Positions 1 to 9,517 of a stretch of DNA of 64,000 nucleotides are shown in pieces. The notes below the pieces were generated by a model, which made no database searches, was not told the origin of the DNA, and was given only the letters and a program-made list of their open reading frames with translations. The stretch is from Histomonas meleagridis (taxonomy: Eukaryota; Parabasalia; Tritrichomonadida; Dientamoebidae), in contig WSYJ01000092.1 of NCBI GenBank assembly GCA_020186115.1, positions 160,001 through 224,000 on the forward strand, read 5' to 3'. Positions within the stretch are counted from its first letter, which is position 1. Every line of letters starts with the position of its first letter. The position numbers and the translations under genes were made by a program.

Positions 1-238
1 AACGATAACATGCTTGAAAATGTTGATTCCCTGAGTAACTTGAATGATTCCTGCTCTATTGGGACATTGTGGTAATTGCGACTTATATTCAGGATCATAA
101 AGAACAGAATTTTGCAATAGAATATTCAATTTGGTCTTTGATATTTTGGACTTGACCATTAGGTGATGTATAGAAACCAACTTTCAAAACATCTAATGTT
201 TCTTGTGCGATTTCTTTGTTAATGTTCTTTTTGTTCAT
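1..238 (-). pseudogene. PARG-like (TIGR02452/DUF2263) N-terminal part, running off the window
   Basis: Reading leftwards from an ATG at 238, the protein starts MNKKNINKEIAQETLDVLK and continues with a segment like the start of microbial-type poly(ADP-ribose) glycohydrolase proteins (TIGR02452): an IAxETL motif, a short GFYTSPNG stretch, then a VLYDPEY motif. The family removes ADP-ribose from proteins, but the catalytic region lies beyond position 1 and cannot be seen. The reading frame shifts by one base near 111-118, at a run of four A residues on the coding strand, so this copy is either broken or carries a sequence error. The neighbouring MULE lies just upstream of its start. Family assignment rests on pattern only. 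Confidence 0.45.
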
Positions 239-408
239 AAAGTTACTGAGTTAAACTTCAGTCAAAAAATGTTCGTACTTGAGTAAACCGTTTGATACTT
301 TTCTACCGATAGCATAAATGAAAAAATGGATTTATCTCGATATCATCAAACAAAAAATAGATACAATTGAATAGAAATATACACAATATAAAATGGGTAC
401 ATTTCCAG

Positions 409-450
409 AGCACACGGTGCTCATAAACAAATAGCACCCTCTTTGAAAAA
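409..450. repeat. Left terminal inverted repeat of the MULE
   Basis: AGCACACGGTGCT at 409-421, an 11-base spacer, then AGCACCCTCTTTGAAAAA at 433-450. This matches the reverse complement of 3092-3133 with the same internal spacing. The outer block is itself nearly palindromic. Confidence 0.65.
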
Positions 451-549
451 GTATCAGTACTGATATAAACGTATTTATGTAAAGCTAACAAAATAACGAA
501 ATTATCATATTCAATAAAAACAATACAAATAAAATTAAGCATAACAAAT

Positions 550-2753
550 CTATTCAATTGGAGGGAGTTCACCCTTTCGAATAGCTTTTAACCATGCTAA
601 TTTAGCTTTGCATTTTTTATAATTATGCCCAGTTTGATTACATATTGAACAATGCTTTGATCCGAAGATTGAGCCACCTTCTTGAACAAATTTAAGTACT
701 CCACCTCTTCTGGGGCATTTTTTTGTATTATGCGGCTTTGAACAGATGAGACATTGACGCGGATCAACTTTTTTCGTATTTCTATGAATTCTACCTCTTC
801 CGGCTCTGATTCCTATTTCATCAGTAGCAATCTGTTCTATTGATCCATTATTTGATTCTTTTTCTAGAGAATCTAAAAAAGTCATAGCTTTTTTGAATTT
901 ATTTTGACTTCTACTTGCCAATTCATATAATGGTGTTCTTTTTGCTCAAAGTAAAACAAATCTTTCTTGAGGACTTAAATGTGTGATTCTATGAGTGATT
1001 TCTTCAAAAGATTTTGAACCTTCATGATGATAAATAAAGTTTCGCTGATTTAGTACCCATCTGTTTGCTATTTTAATATCATCTATTACGCTTAAATTAT
1101 TCATTTTTAGAACATTAATTATATGTGAACATGGGATACCAACTTGTAATTGTTTATTGCAATTACAGATTAAATCATGAACCTTAAATATCTCAAAATA
1201 TTTTTCTATATTTTTTAATGTGTATTCTTCATTAAATATATAATCATCACAAATTAGCATTCCTTTTAATGTTTTGGTTTTTTTCCATGATCCTGCGATC
1301 GCTTCTGCAATTGCTTTAGAAACATTTAATTTTGACATAATTGTAATTACATTTGGTTCTTTTAATTTATGTGGTTTTACTCCTTTAATATACTTCCTCT
1401 TATTTAATGATTGTTGATGATATTCAGTAATAAATAAACGAACCTTATTTAAACTTAATTTTTTATTCGATAATATGTTTTTTAGTTGACGATTTGATGA
1501 ATCTGCAATTGAACTAGTATTAATATTCCGAGTAGAACTATAAGTGAGACTTTTGCATATTGAATTCAACTTTTTTGATACATTATCATTTAAATATTCA
1601 GAAATTTGAGAAATTGATTTTAATCCTTCAAAAATTGATAGTGCAATGAATTTGTTTCTTGTCATTCCCATATATCGAAATATATTTATTAAATGAGACT
1701 TTTGGTCATCAGGGAGATTTTGTGAATTTAAATATTGAATATAGTCGGACATTTAATGCCAAAAACAAATAACACGCCGTATTTTATTGATCTTTTTTCT
1801 AACTCATTATCATCTCTATTTTGTATCAAAGTAAATGCTCCATCAAGACCAACATCATCATCAGAACAAATTGTTTGTAAAATTCCTGCACTTGGAAGTT
1901 CAGTGCATATTAATTTTAATATCCAATAAAAAATTTCGGTTTTTAACGTATATGTGAAAATTATACCTGCACTTCTAATTTTTCTATAAGGTCCAATGAC
2001 TGTTAGAGGAATAATAGATCAATTTGTTGTCAAACTGGCAAATGTTGGATCAATTGCAAAAGAATCAGAATATACAAATAAGTTTTGAAGTTCATATTTG
2101 ATGAAAGTTGCAACTGTATTTCTATGAATAATATTTTCATCATCTACATCCTGAAGAACAAATGTTTGTTTTTCAATTGAATCCAAATAATCAATTAAAT
2201 CACGAGTTTCTACATATTTATTATGACATTTTAATTTTTTATTTTTAGGATAAATACTATTAATTTGTTCTCGAGACAATGTAACCCCATATTGAATAGA
2301 AATAAATTGTAAAACTTTATTAGGTTTAATCCCAATATCTAGCATATTGCATATTGATTTTTTAATTTTATCATCTAATGCTAAATGAGCATATATAAAT
2401 GGATTAAGATAATGATTGTGATGTAAATTGAAACTTGTAACATGGTATTTTCTTTTATTATCAATTATATATTAGCCAATTCTTATTTTAAACTCGCATC
2501 CACTATTTAAATCATCATTTTTTCCATAATTTGTATGCTGATTGCAAAATAATGTTAATCGTTGTTCTTTAATTGATCTTTTTCGAACTAACTTAAAACC
2601 TTCTTCACAAGCTTTTTTTGATAATATTTCAACAATACCCGACATTGTATCATCAATTGAAATTTGTAAATTATTTGGGTTAAAAAACGAATTTATTTTT
2701 GTAATAAGGTGAATATCTGCTTCTTCTTTAGTAATAATTTTCACACTCTTCAC
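550..2753 (-). pseudogene. MULE transposase, frameshifted
   Basis: Pieces in several frames align in order with a Mutator-like transposase. At 2472-2753 there is an N-terminal FAR1/GCM-like zinc-binding segment with Cys and His residues. Around 2350-2460 comes a stretch ending in a HNH motif typical of this family. At 2019-2345 lies the start of the DDE core, with a DSFAIDPTF motif that carries the likely first catalytic Asp. In another frame, around 1750-1930, TICSDDDVGLDGAF looks like the second Asp region. At 946-1752 is a SWIM zinc finger (CNCNKQLQVGIPCSH), and at 550-921 two CCHC-type knuckles (CLICSKPHNTKKC, CSICNQTGHNYKKC). At least three frameshifts make it non-functional. SWIM plus zinc knuckles at the C-terminus is common in MULE transposases. 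Confidence 0.65.
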
Positions 2754-2754
2754 C

Positions 2755-3015
2755 TCAACATAAAAGGAAATTTATTTTTAAATTCAATTTAACAATTCCA
2801 TCAACTTCAACATAGTCTTCTATGTTAATTTCTATATCAACTAGTTTGTCATACGAACAGAGGATGCATTTCGGAAAATCATTTGAATTGGTATCATATT
2901 CTTGTAATCTGAATTTATTCTTCGTTACGTTGCTAATCCTAACAATAACACCACGCATTTTGATTTCAGTGTTAATATTTGATGCCTTGATGCTAGATAT
3001 TAAGTTAATTTCCAT
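2755..3015 (-). CDS. Small OB-fold-like ORF inside the MULE
   Basis: An 86-residue ORF opens with ATG at 3015, just inside the right inverted repeat. Its pattern (MRGVIVRISNVT, then FRLQEYD, then DIEINIEDYVEVDGIV) alternates beta strands in a way that suggests an OB-type nucleic-acid-binding fold; this is inference. It ends two bases before the transposase frame opens, and the transposase frame has no ATG at its 5' edge. The two may therefore be one protein separated by a frameshift, with the OB-like module as its N-terminus. Confidence 0.35.
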   Translation of the reverse strand: MEINLISSIKASNINTEIKMRGVIVRISNVTKNKFRLQEYDTNSNDFPKCILCSYDKLVDIEINIEDYVEVDGIVKLNLKINFLLC

Positions 3016-3091
3016 TTCTAAAAGAATAATCGAAAATATCAGTCATAGTTTTGAGGTTTTTGATAATATTCAAATTATATGTTTTATTTAA

Positions 3092-3133
3092 TTTTTGAAA
3101 GAGGGTGCTTGTTTCTGTCAAGCACACGGTGCT
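3092..3133. repeat. Right terminal inverted repeat of the MULE
   Basis: TTTTTGAAAGAGGGTGCT at 3092-3109, an 11-base spacer, then AGCACACGGTGCT at 3121-3133. The inner block differs from the left end by a single base (TTTC versus TTTG). Confidence 0.65.
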
Positions 3134-3256
3134 GCAAACAATTTCTCATATAAAATAATATTTTTTTTTTTTTTTTTTGAATTCCTCAGGATTAATTCAA
3201 CTTTTTAAGAACATAGTAGTGGCTTGATCTTTTTTAGAAAGGTTTACTTAGCTTTT

Positions 3257-4247
3257 TCAATAACCTGTTTGAGCACCTCCTTTTAAAACAAATGAGTGAA
3301 GTCGTTCAGGAACAGAGTCGATTAAATTTTGAATTGTAGGGACTTCTAAGCTATTCTACACATCAAAAACCACCTGGGTAAGGGTTTCGGCATCACTGGG
3401 CTCAACTTGCTCCACCCCATCTTTCATTATTGCCCAGAGATTTTCGATGGGTTCATTTGCTGGCCACCCTTCCAGAATCTAACATTATTCACGCAGATAA
3501 TTAATTGTGACATCGTAAGTATGGATTGATGCACCATCTTGCATCAATTTCCAATTATATGGACCGTAGGCATCATTCATCCCCTCAATGAGTTGTGATC
3601 TCATTATACAATCTTTTATATATCTTTCATGATTAATAGCATTAACTGAAATTAATGGTGTATTATATTTATATGAAATTCCGCCAAATACCATAACCTT
3701 TTGAGGATATTTCTTTTCAGCTATATAAATATTTTCATCTATTTCTCCTTTTTCTCCATAGCCATCTACGATTTGGACCACAAACAAACATTGGTTCATC
3801 AGTAAATAATACAGACCTCCAATCTGTATTATTAGTTAAATGATAATTAGCAAAATCAAGACGATTTTGCTTTTGTTTTTCATTTAAGAAAAAGGTAACT
3901 CTTGGTGGCAAATATTGAAATTTATTATCGTGAAGTATATTTGCAACCGTACTTTTGCTAATATTTTGAAATCTTTCTTCTAAGTTAATACTATTGGCTA
4001 TTCTATTAAGTCCTGCCCTTCTATCTTGTATTGTCAATCGAATTACTTCCGCTTCAAGAGCAGGTGTTCTCTTTCTTGGTGCACCTATATTATTCTGATA
4101 TTCAAAAACATTTATACCAAGTTCAATTTGCTTTTTAATTTTTCTTATTAACATTCTTCCTGTAATTTTGCTGATTTCGCTTATGCTTTTTCCTGAATTT
4201 AATAGTAAAATTATTTCTAATCTTGAAGACATCATTGAGCGTGGCAT
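3257..4247 (-). pseudogene. Tc1/mariner-type transposase, broken
   Basis: From ATG at 4247 the N-terminal half shows a helix-turn-helix start (LEIILLLNSGKSISEIS), a basic linker and the first catalytic Asp in LFTDEPMF. A frameshift near 3750 leads into GEIDENIYIAEKKYPQK and VMVFGGIS, then the second Asp in LMQDGASIHT. After INYLRE there are two in-frame stops, then the third catalytic Glu in WPANEPIENLW. A further stop precedes NSLEVPTIQNLIDSVP. The usual WPANSPDLNPIE block has lost about four residues here, which shortens the Asp-Glu spacing to about 30. It is a dead copy of the DD34E class. Its terminal repeats could not be located. Confidence 0.7.
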
Positions 4248-5333
4248 CTTTTGCTTCACGTGCGATTTGTTTTCATTTTCAAACAAGTTTTTATTCAGTT
4301 TTTAAATGTGTATTCTGATTTCTATATAAAATAATTTGGATTTGAATAGAAATTAATCAACCAATTTAATTTTAAAATCTTCAAGATTACAACAAAGGTG
4401 GCTAATACAAAAATAGAATCCCAGGTTAAAAAAAGAAAGTTAATCTTCGATTAATTCATATAGTTCAAGATCCAAGGGGGTTATAGTCAAATTTGAATAG
4501 TAGGACGAATAAAAATCACACAATTATCTTATATCGTTTCCGATAACGAAATCGTCAATGAGGCGATATTGATGTATTCTAGAAGAATATGTAAAATATC
4601 TCAGATATTTTATTCTAGAATATGTAAAAATGATCATTATATAAAAATTCAATAATAAAAAAACTGTTACAATATTTAAAAAAGTTATCGTTAAAAAGTT
4701 TTGTATCGTTTGTACCAATATATGGCCGAATGTGCATTCACCTATCGAAAATAACTTATATACGACAATTACATGAATATGCCATCAATATATTTGAATT
4801 TTTTTGAGCTTATTAATATTTTCGATAGATTCGAAAAGAATTTAATATCAAGATTTCATATAATCAAATATAATAAGTAATATTTCATCATTTTCCAAAT
4901 TATTTCCGAATTTTTAATTTCTTAGTAGATCAAGATATTATTCTTAATTCATTATTAATCATAGATGAAACTATGTATATATATTATATATTCATAATAT
5001 CAAGATCGTAGGATGATCGCTATATACGATGGGTGGAAATCGCAAGTCGAGTTTAATATATAGTATTAACTGTTGTTTATCATTAGTTTTGTTGTATGTA
5101 GTTATGCACAAGTAAATCAAGAATTAATAATATACAAAATCATTAACTTTTATCAAAACTAAAATAATGACTTAAATTTTAATATTGATTAGCAGAAAAA
5201 ACTAAGGTGCAATAGCTTACCGGCAGAGCAAATTTCAAACAATTATCTTTTGTTATTTTAAACCAATTATATTTAAAAAAACAATTTTAATCTAGTTTAT
5301 ATAAACATAAATAGTTCGTGTTTCCCCTAAGGC
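4248..5333. other. AT-rich gene-free stretch
   Basis: No convincing coding sequence was seen. It contains a near-perfect palindrome at 4593-4611 (AAAATATCT, C, AGATATTTT) flanked by two TATTCTAGAA copies. The segment around 4760-4860 resembles 39680-39790 in several short blocks, which hints at a dispersed repeat. Confidence 0.4.
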
Positions 5334-5507
5334 TTATTTTTCTCTTAGAGAAAATGGTATGAACCTTATTCCGCCGTCATTTGCCACTGCAATGACCAGA
5401 TTATTTTCTTTTGAATAATGCAGTGAAACAATAATTGAGTATTTATCTGGTTGAATGTAATGTGATGTGAATTCATCCGTTTTTTTGGAATAAACGTTCA
5501 CACACAT
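5334..5507 (-). pseudogene. Short WD-repeat-like fragment
   Basis: A 57-codon ORF runs from an ATG at 5507 to TAA at 5334. Its end (LHYSKENNLVIAVANDGG, then IRFIPFSLREK and stop) closely resembles the end of the intact WD40 protein at 8522-9454, which finishes with NNDLVIGTQNNGVHMFSLE. It looks like the last blade of a related beta-propeller gene whose remainder is gone. It could be a real small gene, but loss of the upstream repeats fits a remnant better. Confidence 0.4.
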
Positions 5508-7329
5508 TACAACACTAAATTTAGTAAAGTATTCAAATATCAGTATTCAATATTTTCAATGTCTTTGCACAATTTTTTTTTGATGAAAATTTCGCTTTTT
5601 TTTTAAAAAATATCCAAAATGTTATATTCTAGGGACCATTACATGATATATTATGGTGTAAGTTATTTTATGAAGAAAAATGCATTTTTTATGGGAAATA
5701 ATAAAATTTTTCGAAAAAATTGAAAAAAATTAAAAAAATCAAAAACCACCCGGATTGAATCAAGGGATTGAAGACTTAATATTGACCCCTCCAACGCTAA
5801 AACCAATGAACTAACATCTAATTGGAAAGTTTGTTTTTAGTGTTATATGCGAATACTTCATTTAATGGGGTTTTTCCAGTGACTCTATGTAGGTGAAGTA
5901 ACTTAACGTCTTTTTGTCTTTTTTAAATATTTTATTATGGTTATTGAAAGCTTTATAAAATTGGAATGATATAATTATTTCCAAAAAAATCATTGAATTA
6001 TAGTTCATAGATAAGCCTTTCACTAATCTTAATTTTTCAAGGAAATATCTTAGCCAAATTTGAAATCAAATCAATACATATATATAAATTATAGATAGTA
6101 CTCCATTTAATTTTTATTTAATTTTTGAACATAATAAACTATGCAATAGATTTTGATATTTTTAATTAAATTTGGTGATATTCTATATTGTCATTCTTGA
6201 GAAAACATGTCTTTTTTATGGGTATGACCTGAAAAATTGGATAATAATGATGAAAACAAGTGTTTAGTGTATCACAACAGCAATAATCGAATCTTTTTCG
6301 TCTACAGTCGTTTGCAAAAGTAATTCTCTTTTTTGGAAAAATTAATTCTCCTTTTTTCTGAAATAATTCACCTACCAAATAAAAATAATTTGCCCTTATT
6401 CTTTTATTTGAGTGAAATTTGAGGTTAATGATAATATAGTCAGAATGAATTTTTAAAATGAGACGAAAAAAATATCAAAAAATAAACTTGTTCTAAAAAA
6501 TCGGCTACACTTTTGATCGTTTTTAATAGAATTCACATTTAAAAAGTGGATATATTAGAACAGGTTTATTCTTGAACTTTGATATATTAATTGAGTTTGA
6601 AACGAAAAAGAATTTATTTACCATGCGAAAAAGAATTAAATTAAGAAGACAAAATTTTACTCTAAGTTATTCCTAAACCTAAAAACCAAGTATTCATATT
6701 TTAGTTCGAAATTTTTCTTAACCGTTAATTTTTATTCAAAAACTGAAGTTTTTTTAGATTTTTTTGCATTTACATCATTGTTAGAATAATTATTATCATA
6801 TATATTTCTGTAGAATCTTGTCATTCGATCAACCTTTGTGGAATTCGGTTTTTTGATAAAATCGATTATTATCAAATTGGATTTTTTTTTTTTTTTTTAT
6901 GAAAATATTTTTGAAGGAGAATTACTTATGCAAAAAAAAAAAATAATTTTTGCAAATAAGAGAATTACTTTTGCAAAACTTTTGTAAAGTATTCAATATC
7001 GGAGAATTACTTTTGCGAATGGATGTACAATACCAAATTCTCTGAGCTCATAACTCAAAAAAATAAACAGTAAGTAAAATTATTAACTTTATTTTGTATT
7101 CAATTTTAGTTGTATCCACTCTACAACCTTAAATAATTTAAAATCAAAAAAATTCTGACCATTAAAAAAAAATGTATCAACTAATCAAAAATAATATAAA
7201 ACACAAACTCATAAAAATATTCAACAAAATCTTAAATTAATTCCATATTTAAGAATATTATCAAAGTATAAGAAAAAATATAAAATTTACGAGAAAATTG
7301 GACATTACTAGTTTATTTTTTTCACTTAT
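5508..7329. other. AT-rich region with short inverted and direct repeats
   Basis: No gene was recognised. The motif GAGAATTACTTTTGCAA and variants occur several times: inverted at 6310-6330, and direct at about 6917, 6958 and 7001. Poly-T and poly-A tracts lie at about 6886-6898 and 6935-6945. A small ORF at 6166-6378 has no recognisable features and is not called. Confidence 0.4.
6310..6979. repeat. Inverted repeat pair of about 21 nt
   Basis: GTTTGCAAAAGTAATTCTCTT at 6310-6330 is the reverse complement, with one extra A, of 6958-6979. Two further partial copies lie on the right side (6917-6936 and 7001-7016). It could mark the ends of a small non-autonomous element of about 670 bp, but no terminal bases or target duplication could be defined. 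Confidence 0.35.
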
Positions 7330-7535
7330 TTAAACATTAATATCAAAAATCAGATTTTCATCTAATATTTCTATCATAAACAAAGAATTTCGAATTTCTT
7401 TCCAATCATCATTTCCATCACTGTTATAATATTGAACCAAAACATTATTTCCATGAGTATTTAAATTCAAAATTGTAGTTCTTAACAAACCATTCATTGA
7501 AGTGCTATTTGAAAAATCAAATTTATCAAAAAAAT
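7330..7535 (-). pseudogene. C-terminal fragment of an unrecognised protein
   Basis: An open frame ends at TAA 7330-7332. It encodes about 65 residues, including STSMNGLLRTTILNLNTHGN, then VLVQYYNSDGNDDWKEIRNS and LFMIEILDENLIFDINV. Amino-acid usage is protein-like and clearly non-random compared with its surroundings. It is cut at its 5' side at the junction with the ankyrin remnant that runs the other way. I do not recognise the family. Confidence 0.35.
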
Positions 7536-8045
7536 TATTGAAATAAAAGATTTAACTGAATTAGGAATTCTATGTATTCAATATCATAATTATGTAATTT
7601 TATCATTTTTAGAACAAGAAGGTCTAAAAATTAATCAAAGATTATTGAAGAAATTGCAACAACTGGAAATACATTTTTAATGGAAAATATAATAGAAAAT
7701 CAACAGATTCCAAATACTATTTTACCATATGAAGTTAAATCAGGAAATATAGAAATAGTTAAATTACTTTTAGAACAAAAAGGAATTGATATTAATGCCA
7801 AAATTATTTATTTTTATAATTTTGTATTTATTTTAATAATTTAAATTTTATTTTAATAATTTATGATTTCTTTTAATAATTTGTAATTTACCCCAATAAT
7901 TTGGAAGATATTTTCATAATTTGGAAGATATTTTCATAATTTGAAGAATATTTTAATAATTTGAAACACCACTTTATTTAGCAGTTAAAAATGGGAATAT
8001 AGAAATAGTTAAATTACTTTTAAAACAAAAGGGTATAGATAGTTA
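7532..8045 (+). pseudogene. Ankyrin-family remnant (C-terminal part)
   Basis: Frames on the plus strand encode KDLTELGILCIQYHNYVILS, then NIIENQQIPNTILPYEVK, then an ankyrin unit NIEIVKLLLEQKGIDINAK, a 163-nt AT-rich spacer (7803-7965), and a final unit PLYLAVKNGNIEIVKLLL. These match the order seen at 46872-48719. Several frameshifts and a stop just after the last unit mark it as a remnant. The spacer contains tandem copies of an ATTTTCATAATTTGGAAG-like unit and is about twice the usual 83 nt. Confidence 0.6.
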
Positions 8046-8130
8046 AGAATTTACAGATTACAGATTGTCATCCCCTCTGGTGTATCTGAAAATTTTTGAG
8101 ATGAAATGGCATTTTTAACATTCAATAACT

Positions 8131-8485
8131 ATGTTTGATTTTTCCTTCAGCGGTTATAAAAAGTGTCATTTTTATTTAATGCTTTCATCGATGCAAACCA
8201 TTCAAAAATTGGAAAAAGGCATTTTTAGTATCAATGAAGACAATATAGAACAGTTAGTACAGTCAACTTTAAATTTATTTGACAACCATTTTCCATATTC
8301 ATTTAATCTTCTTGTTTCTCAATTTTTATTATCATCTTATATTTCAAAATTAAATACTGCAAATTTATGTATTCGATATTTAAGAAATTTAAATGCAAAA
8401 GAAGAAGAAATTCAAGTGAAAATTTCAGATAGGAACTTGGAATGTTTGTGGCAAATTGTTATAAAGTATACAAAACCTTCATTTT
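8131..8485 (+). pseudogene. N-terminal domain of an ankyrin-family protein, truncated
   Basis: The frame encodes NLFDNHFPYSFNLLVSQFLL, then LCIRYLRNLNAKEEEIQVKI. This matches the N-terminal domain of the other family members here (for example FDENFPNSFHLLIYQIIFS and YINYLKNLETKEEELLK at 46987 onwards). Homology ends near 8485, about 40 bases before the stop of the oppositely oriented WD40 gene, so the ankyrin part is missing. The C-terminal remnant of a relative lies just upstream, which suggests local rearrangement. Confidence 0.55.
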
Positions 8486-8521
8486 TTCAAAACCGGTTTC
8501 GAACGATAGGTATCTGTTCAC

Positions 8522-9454
8522 CTATTCGAGGGAAAACATGTGAACTCCATTATTTTGTGTTCCAATAACCAAATCATTGTTTTTGGTATAAATAGAGAAA
8601 ACAGAAGAGTTGAAGTGAAGTGGTTCACAAACATTTTCAAATGTATCTAATGAAATTATTGAAACTTCATTTGAGCTACTTCCGCCTGAAACAATATATT
8701 TACCACTTGAATGAAATTGTGCTGTATATATTAAACAATTTCTATCGATTGGCCAACTAAATGATTTTTGTAAATTTAATGTACGTAAATCCCAAACTTG
8801 AATCTGTTCTTTGATGCGCCAACTTCCAGAAAGTAATAAATGATTACATACGTCAATTGTATCACCACATATATGTGCACCATATAAAGAATGAACTGAC
8901 TGCCCAATCCGTAGATCCCATACATGTATTGTATCATCCCATCCGCCTGAATAAAGAATATTTGTGTTATTTGGATCAAACTTAATGGAAAATATTCGAT
9001 TAGTATGCGCTATTTCTTTGTCAGTGGTATATTGTAAAGTTGTTGTAACGCTTTTAGTTTCATAATCATAGAGACGAACGATTTTATCTAATCCTGCGGT
9101 TGCAAATTTATCACTATTAATTGAAATATCAAGTGAATTAATGTTGTTATTTTCTTGTATTGACCAATTGACTGATGGATTATGAGTTTTCCATTCTTTT
9201 ATAAATCCATCAGAAGAAACTGCGATAAAATTCTTTGGGTTTTTTGGAATAAATCTAATAGATGTTACTGGAATATGCTCTGGTGAATGTTCAAGTAGAT
9301 AAGATAAACGACCAGTTGAATAACTTAATAAGCCAATACTTCCTGATGAAAGTGTACAAACAACAAAATCATTCTCAGGTGAAATCCTAACACAAAAAAT
9401 ATCATCAGTAAAATTTGTTGATGTCCATTTTGACTTTGGGCTAATTTTCTTCAT
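8522..9454 (-). CDS. WD40-repeat protein
   Basis: An intact 310-residue protein. Several WD40 blades are visible: FVVCTLSSGSIGLLSYSTGR, then KIVRLYDYETKSV, then ILYSGGWDDTIHVWDLRIG, then LSGSWRIKEQIQVWDLRTLN, then YIVSGGSSSNEVSIISLDTF. Length fits one seven-bladed propeller made of this domain alone. Such proteins act as scaffolds; the exact orthologue cannot be named from motifs. The start ATG is about 60 bases from the divergently transcribed Rad17-like gene, so the two probably share a promoter region. The 3' end overlaps nothing but faces the ankyrin fragment. Confidence 0.8.
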   Translation of the reverse strand: MKKISPKSKWTSTNFTDDIFCVRISPENDFVVCTLSSGSIGLLSYSTGRLSYLLEHSPEHIPVTSIRFIPKNPKNFIAVSSDGFIKEWKTHNPSVNWSIQENNNINSLDISINSDKFATAGLDKIVRLYDYETKSVTTTLQYTTDKEIAHTNRIFSIKFDPNNTNILYSGGWDDTIHVWDLRIGQSVHSLYGAHICGDTIDVCNHLLLSGSWRIKEQIQVWDLRTLNLQKSFSWPIDRNCLIYTAQFHSSGKYIVSGGSSSNEVSIISLDTFENVCEPLHFNSSVFSIYTKNNDLVIGTQNNGVHMFSLE

Positions 9455-9517
9455 TTATTTTATCAAACAGACATAGTCAATTGTCTAATTGGTTCACTAT
9501 CAGAAGACGTTAAATGG

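Larger units (their letters stand above)
409..3133 (-). mobile_element. Mutator-like (MULE) DNA transposon, degraded
   Basis: This 2.7-kb element is bounded by inverted repeats at 409-450 and 3092-3133. Inside, on the minus strand, are a small OB-fold-like ORF and a MULE-type transposase split over several frames. Each end has the same design: AGCAC(AC)GGTGCT at the outer edge, an 11-base spacer, then AGCACCCTCTTT with an A-rich tail pointing inwards. No convincing target-site duplication is visible next to the outer motifs. The transposase breaks mean it is unlikely to move by itself, although the ends look intact enough to be moved by an active relative. Confidence 0.6.

Noticed and set aside
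303-572. ORF of 89 residues on the minus strand
   Set aside because: It spans the MULE left inverted repeat and has a composition dominated by F, I and Y, as expected from AT-rich non-coding DNA.
6166-6378. ORF of 70 residues on the minus strand
   Set aside because: It overlaps one arm of the inverted repeat and shows no protein-like pattern.
4248-8130. tRNA or rRNA genes in the gene-poor region
   Set aside because: No TTCGA-type arm with matching acceptor stems or conserved rRNA blocks was seen by eye.
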